Of a stretch of 64,000 nucleotides of DNA, positions 59,868 through 64,000 are shown one piece after another. Under the pieces are notes generated by a model, which worked only from the letters and a program-made list of their open reading frames with translations, did no database searches and was not told the DNA's origin. Origin of the DNA: Rhodocyclus tenuis (GTDB lineage Bacteria > Pseudomonadota > Gammaproteobacteria > Burkholderiales > Rhodocyclaceae); contig NZ_JACIGE010000009.1 in assembly GCF_014197755.1 (NCBI RefSeq), forward strand, positions 62,001 through 126,000, read 5' to 3'. Each line of letters opens with the position of its first letter. Position 1 is the stretch's first letter. The position numbers and the translations under genes are program-made.

Positions 59868-60971
59868 CTAGCAAGGCGCGCCGAGTTTGCGCGCGCGCAG
59901 CAGGCACTCGACCAGCTCCTTGTTCGGCTCCTCGCCCGAGGTCGGCCAGCCGGCCATGTGCCGGGCAGCGAGTTCGCCGAGTGCGCGAATCCAGTCGTCG
60001 CGTTCGTTGAGGCAATGGATGAAGTGGAATTCGCTGCCGCCCGCGGTGAGGAAATCCTCGCGCCCTTCGATGGCGATCTCTTCAAGCGTTTCAAGACAGT
60101 CGGAGACGAAGCCCGGACAGATGATGTCCACGCGCTTCACCCCGGCCTGACCAAGGGCCTTCAGCGTGTCGGTCGTATAGGGCTCGAGCCACTTCGAACT
60201 GCCGAAGCGCGACTGGAAGCAGACCGCATATTTGTCTTCCGTCAGGCCAAGCGCTTCGGCGAGCAGTCGGCTGGTCTTGTGACACTCGCAGAAAGTCGTG
60301 TCGCCGACCTTCAGCGTCGACCGCGGCACACCGTGATAGCTCATCACCAGCCGGTAGTCGTCGTCGGGTTGGCCGTATTTCGCCCAGTGTTCACGCACGC
60401 TGGCGGCCAGCGCGGCGATATAGCCGGGATTGTCGGGGTAGCTTCTGACCGTGCGGAATTCGGGTTGGCTGCGGCAGGCCTGCGCCCACGCAAACGCCCG
60501 GTCGAAAGCAGTGGCGGTGGTGCTCGCCGAGTACTGCGGATATAGCGGCAGGAGCAGGATGTGGTCGCAGCCTTCGGCTTTCAGGCGTGACAATGCGTCG
60601 CCGATCGACGGCTGGCCGTAACGCATGGCGTGTTCGACACGCACGCGATAGCCCGCTTCGTGCAGGAAGCCGCGCAACAGCTTGGTCTGCCGTTCGGTAT
60701 GCACGCGCAGCGGTGATCCCTCCTCAGTCCAGATCGCCTGATACTTCACCGCCGAGCGCGCTGGCCGGAAGTTGAGGACGAGACCGTTGAGGATCATCAG
60801 CCACAGCGGGCGCGAGGTTTCCACGACGCGCGGGTCGGAAAGGAATTCGCGCAGGTACATGCGAACCGCCTTCGTGGTTGGCGCTTCCGGCGTACCGAGA
60901 TTGATCAGCAGTACGGCAGTCTGCGACGGCGCGTCATGGCGTGCGGGAGGTTCGGTCATGTAACGGGACAT
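59868..60971 (-). CDS. hemH: Ferrochelatase
   Basis: HemH inserts Fe2+ into protoporphyrin IX, the last step of protohaem synthesis. The 367 residues include LINLGTPEAPT, the PLYPQYSASTTA loop, SYHGVPRSTL with the catalytic histidine region and the signature CPGFVSDCLETLEEI. Length is typical of proteobacteria. Its ATG overlaps the hrcA stop (ATGA), coupling haem synthesis to the heat-shock repressor gene, an arrangement found in related genomes. Confidence 0.97.
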   Translation of the reverse strand: MSRYMTEPPARHDAPSQTAVLLINLGTPEAPTTKAVRMYLREFLSDPRVVETSRPLWLMILNGLVLNFRPARSAVKYQAIWTEEGSPLRVHTERQTKLLRGFLHEAGYRVRVEHAMRYGQPSIGDALSRLKAEGCDHILLLPLYPQYSASTTATAFDRAFAWAQACRSQPEFRTVRSYPDNPGYIAALAASVREHWAKYGQPDDDYRLVMSYHGVPRSTLKVGDTTFCECHKTSRLLAEALGLTEDKYAVCFQSRFGSSKWLEPYTTDTLKALGQAGVKRVDIICPGFVSDCLETLEEIAIEGREDFLTAGGSEFHFIHCLNERDDWIRALGELAARHMAGWPTSGEEPNKELVECLLRARKLGAPC

Positions 60972-61999
60972 CAGGATTGGGCCTGTTGGGTAAGGGCGGA
61001 TGAAAGCAGCCGGGCGGTGATGTCAACGATCGGAATGACGCGCTCGTAAGCCATGCGCGTCGGACCGATGACACCAACCGAGCCGACAATTCGACCATCC
61101 ACCTCGTAGGGTGCGGTTACCACGCTGCATTCGTCGAGCGGCGCCAAGCCCGATTCGCCGCCGATGAAAATCTGCACACCGTCGGCGCGGCTGGACAGAT
61201 CGAGAAGTTGCATCAATGCCGTGCGTTGCTCGAAGAGATCGAACAGTTCGCGCAGGCGCTTCATGTTCGACGTGAATTCCTCGACGTCGAGCAGGTTGCG
61301 TTCGCCCGAGAGCACGTACTCGCCGCCCGGTGCCGACAAGGCTTCGTCGCCGGCGGTGAGCGCGGCGGCCATCAGACCCTGCAGATCGCCACGCAGTTGC
61401 AGCACCTCGTCCTTGATGCGCTGACGGATGGCGTCGAATTCCTGGCCGGCAAAATACTGGTTGAGGTAGTTGCCGGCAGTGACCAGTTCGGCCTGCGAGT
61501 AAGGGCGCTCGGCGCAGATGATGCGGTTCTGCACGTCGCCGTCGGCAGTGACGAGAATGAGCAGGATGCGTGTTTCCGACAGTCCGACGAACTCGATCTG
61601 CCGGATGCGCGGCGACATGCGTCGCGGCGCCAGCACGATACCGGCAAAGTGCGTCAGTCCGGAGAGCAGCAGCGAGGCGCTGCTGATCAGCTGTTGCGGC
61701 GGCGACGGATGCAGCTTGAACTCGATGGCTTCGATCTTGTGCTGCTCGAGTGGCTGCACGGTGAGCAGGCTGTCGACGAAAAAACGGTAGCCGCGCGGCG
61801 TCGGAATGCGCCCGGCCGAGGTGTGCGGGCTGGCGATGAAACCGATGTCTTCAAGGTCGGCCATGACGTTGCGCACCGTCGCCGCCGACAGGTCGAGACC
61901 CGAGTACCTGGAAAGCGCACGCGAGCCGACCGGCTGGCCGTCCGCGATGTAGCGTTCGATCAGTGTCTTGAGCAGGGTCCGCGAGCGTTCGTCGAGCAT
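60971..61999 (-). CDS. hrcA: Heat-inducible transcription repressor HrcA
   Basis: HrcA represses chaperone genes by binding CIRCE. The 342-residue protein has the N-terminal winged helix ([42 protein letters not shown] in parts), a GAF-like middle and the C-terminal dimerisation motif [29 protein letters not shown] in parts. No CIRCE is seen in this window, so its targets (probably groESL) lie elsewhere. It is divergent from nadK across 70 bases. Confidence 0.97.
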   Translation of the reverse strand: MLDERSRTLLKTLIERYIADGQPVGSRALSRYSGLDLSAATVRNVMADLEDIGFIASPHTSAGRIPTPRGYRFFVDSLLTVQPLEQHKIEAIEFKLHPSPPQQLISSASLLLSGLTHFAGIVLAPRRMSPRIRQIEFVGLSETRILLILVTADGDVQNRIICAERPYSQAELVTAGNYLNQYFAGQEFDAIRQRIKDEVLQLRGDLQGLMAAALTAGDEALSAPGGEYVLSGERNLLDVEEFTSNMKRLRELFDLFEQRTALMQLLDLSSRADGVQIFIGGESGLAPLDECSVVTAPYEVDGRIVGSVGVIGPTRMAYERVIPIVDITARLLSSALTQQAQS

Positions 62000-62056
62000 A
62001 AGGGCCGAATTCTACAAAAAATGTGCCTGCCGCGGGGCGTGCTTGGGGGTTTGTGG

Positions 62057-62062
62057 TTTAAT
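62057..62062 (+). promoter_or_regulatory. nadK: Possible extended -10 for a leaderless nadK transcript
   Basis: TG-G-TTTAAT places a -10 hexamer seven bases before the A of the nadK ATG, with no Shine-Dalgarno between. If it is used, transcription would start at or next to the start codon. Confidence 0.35.
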
Positions 62063-62069
62063 TCGCCCC

Positions 62070-62990
62070 ATGAAAGAGAGCCCCGGTTCCGCGTTTTCCG
62101 ATTCGCCGCCGCCGCGGAAGTTCGCCCTGATCGGGCGTTTTGGAACGCCCGAGATGGCAGGTTTGCTCGCAGCGCTCGCCCGACATCTTGAAGAGCGCGG
62201 CGGCAGCGTCCTCATCGAAGCGGCGACCGCCGAGTCGGCCAGCGGTGGGGAGCTTTCCTCCTGGCCGGTACGCGACTTCGCAGCGATCGGCAGCGAGGCC
62301 GAGCTTGCCATTGTCCTTGGCGGTGACGGTACCATGCTCAACGCCGCACGTCAGCTTGCGCCCTTTGGCACGCCGCTGGTCGGCGTCAATCAGGGGCGTC
62401 TCGGCTTCATGACCGATGTTGCGCGCAACGAGATGACGGCGCGCATCGACGATCTGCTGGCCGGGCGCTTTGTCCCGGAAAACCGCATGCTGCTTGAGGC
62501 ACAGGTATGGCGTGACGGTGCCGTCATGGCTTCCGGTGTGGCGCTGAACGAGGTGGTCGTCGACAAGGGGGCGATCGGCCGCATGATCGAATTCGCCTTG
62601 TATATCAATGGCGAATTCATTTACAACCTGCGTGCTGACGGCCTGATCATCGCCACCCCGACGGGTTCCACCGCCTACTCGCTGTCGGCCAACGGCCCGA
62701 TCCTGCATCCGCAGGTCGCTGGCATCGCACTGGTGCCGTTGTGTCCGCATGCGCTGACCAACCGGCCGGTGATCATCGGCGACAGCGCCGAACTCACCAT
62801 CGGCATCACTCAGGCCGCTGCTTCGCGCGCTCACCTGGACGGGCAGCTGACCTTTGATCTGTTGCCCGACGACCGCGTTGTCGTGCGTCGTTCCAGCCAC
62901 TCGATCCGCTTTCTGCATCCGCCCGGTTACAGCTATTTCGCCATGCTGCGCGAAAAGCTGCACTGGAGCGAACGTCCGCAAGATCATTGA
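62070..62990 (+). CDS. nadK: NAD kinase
   Basis: NadK phosphorylates NAD to NADP. The 306-residue protein has the diagnostic [11 protein letters not shown] motif near residue 88, [21 protein letters not shown] and the second conserved site [21 protein letters not shown] in parts. I start it at ATG 62070 because an upstream extension would run into the hrcA gene. The nadK-recN pairing is conserved in proteobacteria; recN follows after 16 bases. Confidence 0.97.
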   Translation: MKESPGSAFSDSPPPRKFALIGRFGTPEMAGLLAALARHLEERGGSVLIEAATAESASGGELSSWPVRDFAAIGSEAELAIVLGGDGTMLNAARQLAPFGTPLVGVNQGRLGFMTDVARNEMTARIDDLLAGRFVPENRMLLEAQVWRDGAVMASGVALNEVVVDKGAIGRMIEFALYINGEFIYNLRADGLIIATPTGSTAYSLSANGPILHPQVAGIALVPLCPHALTNRPVIIGDSAELTIGITQAAASRAHLDGQLTFDLLPDDRVVVRRSSHSIRFLHPPGYSYFAMLREKLHWSERPQDH

Positions 62991-63006
62991 TTGAATTGAC
63001 GAGATC

Positions 63007-64000
63007 ATGCTGCATCGTCTGACGATACGAGACTTTGTTCTGGTCGACCGGCTTGACCTCGAGTTCGCCACCGGTTTTGGCGCACTCACCGGTGAAACCG
63101 GTGCCGGCAAGTCGATTCTGGTCGATGCGCTGGCCTTTGCGCTCGGCGAGCGCGCCGACGCCGGAATCCTGCGCAGCGGTGCCGAACGCGCCGAAGTGAG
63201 CGCCGAGTTCGACAGCTCGCCGGCCGTTGCGGAGTGGCTGCAGGCCAACGACTTCGCTACCGACGAGGCGCTGCTGTTGCGCCGCCTGATCGATGCCGGC
63301 GGGCGTTCGCGTGCCTACATCAACGGTTCGCCGGCGACGCTGCAGCAATTGCGCGAGGTGGCTGAATCGCTGGTCGATATCCATGGGCAGCACGCGCATC
63401 AGTCGCTGCTGCGTGCCGATGCTCAGCGATCGCTGCTCGACGCGCACGGCGGGCTCGACGCACTGTGTGGCGAAGTGGCGGCAGCGTTTCGCGCCTGGCG
63501 GGCGGCCGCCGCGGCACGCGCCGATGCCGCCGGCAACGCCGAAGCATTGCTCGCCGAGCGCGAGCAGCTTGCCTGGCAGCTACGCGAACTTGAGCGCCTC
63601 GGCTTCTCCGCTGATGAATGGGCGTCGCTGAATGGCGAGCATCGCCGCCTGGCGCACGCCAGCGGCCTGATCGACGGCGTCCAGGCCGCCTTGGCGCTGA
63701 TCGCCGACGACGACATGGGCGCCGGGGCCGGCGGTGATGCGCCCGCGGCGCTGCATCAGCTCGACCTTGCCGGCGAGCGCATCGACGCGTTGCTTGACGT
63801 CGATCCGGCACTCGCCGAGGTGGCCGGGCTGCTGCGTTCGGCGCAGGCCGAATTGGCCGAGGCCGCTTCGCTGCTGCGCCGCTACGTCGACCGTATTGAT
63901 GTCGACCCGCAACGTCTGCAGGAAATCGAACGACGGATCGAGGCAACGCTCGATTGCGCGCGCAAGTACCGTGTCGCGCCGGACGAGTTGCCGGCGCTGC
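63007..64000 (+). CDS. recN: DNA repair protein RecN, C-terminus cut by window edge
   Basis: RecN is an SMC-like ATPase that helps double-strand-break repair. The first 331 codons show MLHRLTIRDFVLVDRLDLEF, the Walker A GETGAGKSILVDALAFALG, the glutamine-loop region SLVDIHGQHAHQSLL and the start of the coiled coil. Walker B and the C-terminal ATPase half lie beyond the right edge. No LexA-type box is visible in the 16-base nadK-recN gap. With addAB and recQ it is one of four recombination genes in the window. Confidence 0.97.
   Translation, partial: MLHRLTIRDFVLVDRLDLEFATGFGALTGETGAGKSILVDALAFALGERADAGILRSGAERAEVSAEFDSSPAVAEWLQANDFATDEALLLRRLIDAGGRSRAYINGSPATLQQLREVAESLVDIHGQHAHQSLLRADAQRSLLDAHGGLDALCGEVAAAFRAWRAAAAARADAAGNAEALLAEREQLAWQLRELERLGFSADEWASLNGEHRRLAHASGLIDGVQAALALIADDDMGAGAGGDAPAALHQLDLAGERIDALLDVDPALAEVAGLLRSAQAELAEAASLLRRYVDRIDVDPQRLQEIERRIEATLDCARKYRVAPDELPAL

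Overview
The window is an ordinary, gene-dense chromosomal segment of a GC-rich betaproteobacterium, most likely of the Rhodocyclales (Dechloromonas/Azonexus/Accumulibacter-like). This rests on protein character and gene order, not on a database search. The block leuC-leuD-leuB-asd-fimV-truA-trpF-trpB-trpA-accD-folC-dedD-cvpA-purF-metZ is the conserved beta/gammaproteobacterial order, and hrcA-hemH, nadK-recN and grpE-dnaK-dnaJ sit close together as usual. I see no transposase, integrase, phage gene, CRISPR array, rRNA or tRNA. Many long antisense open frames exist, but they follow from the high GC content.

Layout. 1-5250: rsgA (cut by the window edge), a pterin-carbinolamine dehydratase and an M48 membrane protease on the minus strand; divergent orn; a membrane glycosyltransferase; rpmE. 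5360-8030: rho and trxA (minus), fdxA (plus). 8060-14600: the overlapping addB-addA pair for double-strand-break repair. 14820-19815: a CBS-domain protein, fadD, aroC and an MFS transporter. 20017-24710: leucine synthesis (leuC, a tiny entericidin-like lipoprotein, leuD, leuB) and asd. 24840-38885: fimV, a small membrane protein, truA, tryptophan genes, accD, folC, dedD, cvpA, purF and metZ, several with overlapping starts and stops. 39100-48019: rhlE, then a minus-strand run of a TPR protein, an L,D-transpeptidase, two cyclophilins and lpxH. This is followed by a promoter and a yybP-ykoY (manganese) riboswitch in front of an 83-residue ORF, a TerC-family gene and recQ. 48299-54752: cysS, a periplasmic binding protein, dnaJ-dnaK-grpE. 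55060-64000: a Ser/Thr kinase, a chemoreceptor with a periplasmic haem c motif, a VCBS/EF-hand-like protein, trxC, hemH, hrcA, nadK and recN (cut by the right edge).

Most genes are housekeeping: amino-acid synthesis, DNA repair, protein folding, envelope upkeep and haem/redox functions. The parts most worth a second look are the manganese-riboswitch operon (small ORF + TerC + RecQ), the haem-c chemoreceptor, the kinase with a C-terminal cyclic-nucleotide-binding-like domain, the lipoprotein embedded in leuCD, the attenuator-like structure before trpB, and the envelope operon in which two adjacent proteins share a C-terminal domain. I found no clear candidate for a wholly new multi-gene system.
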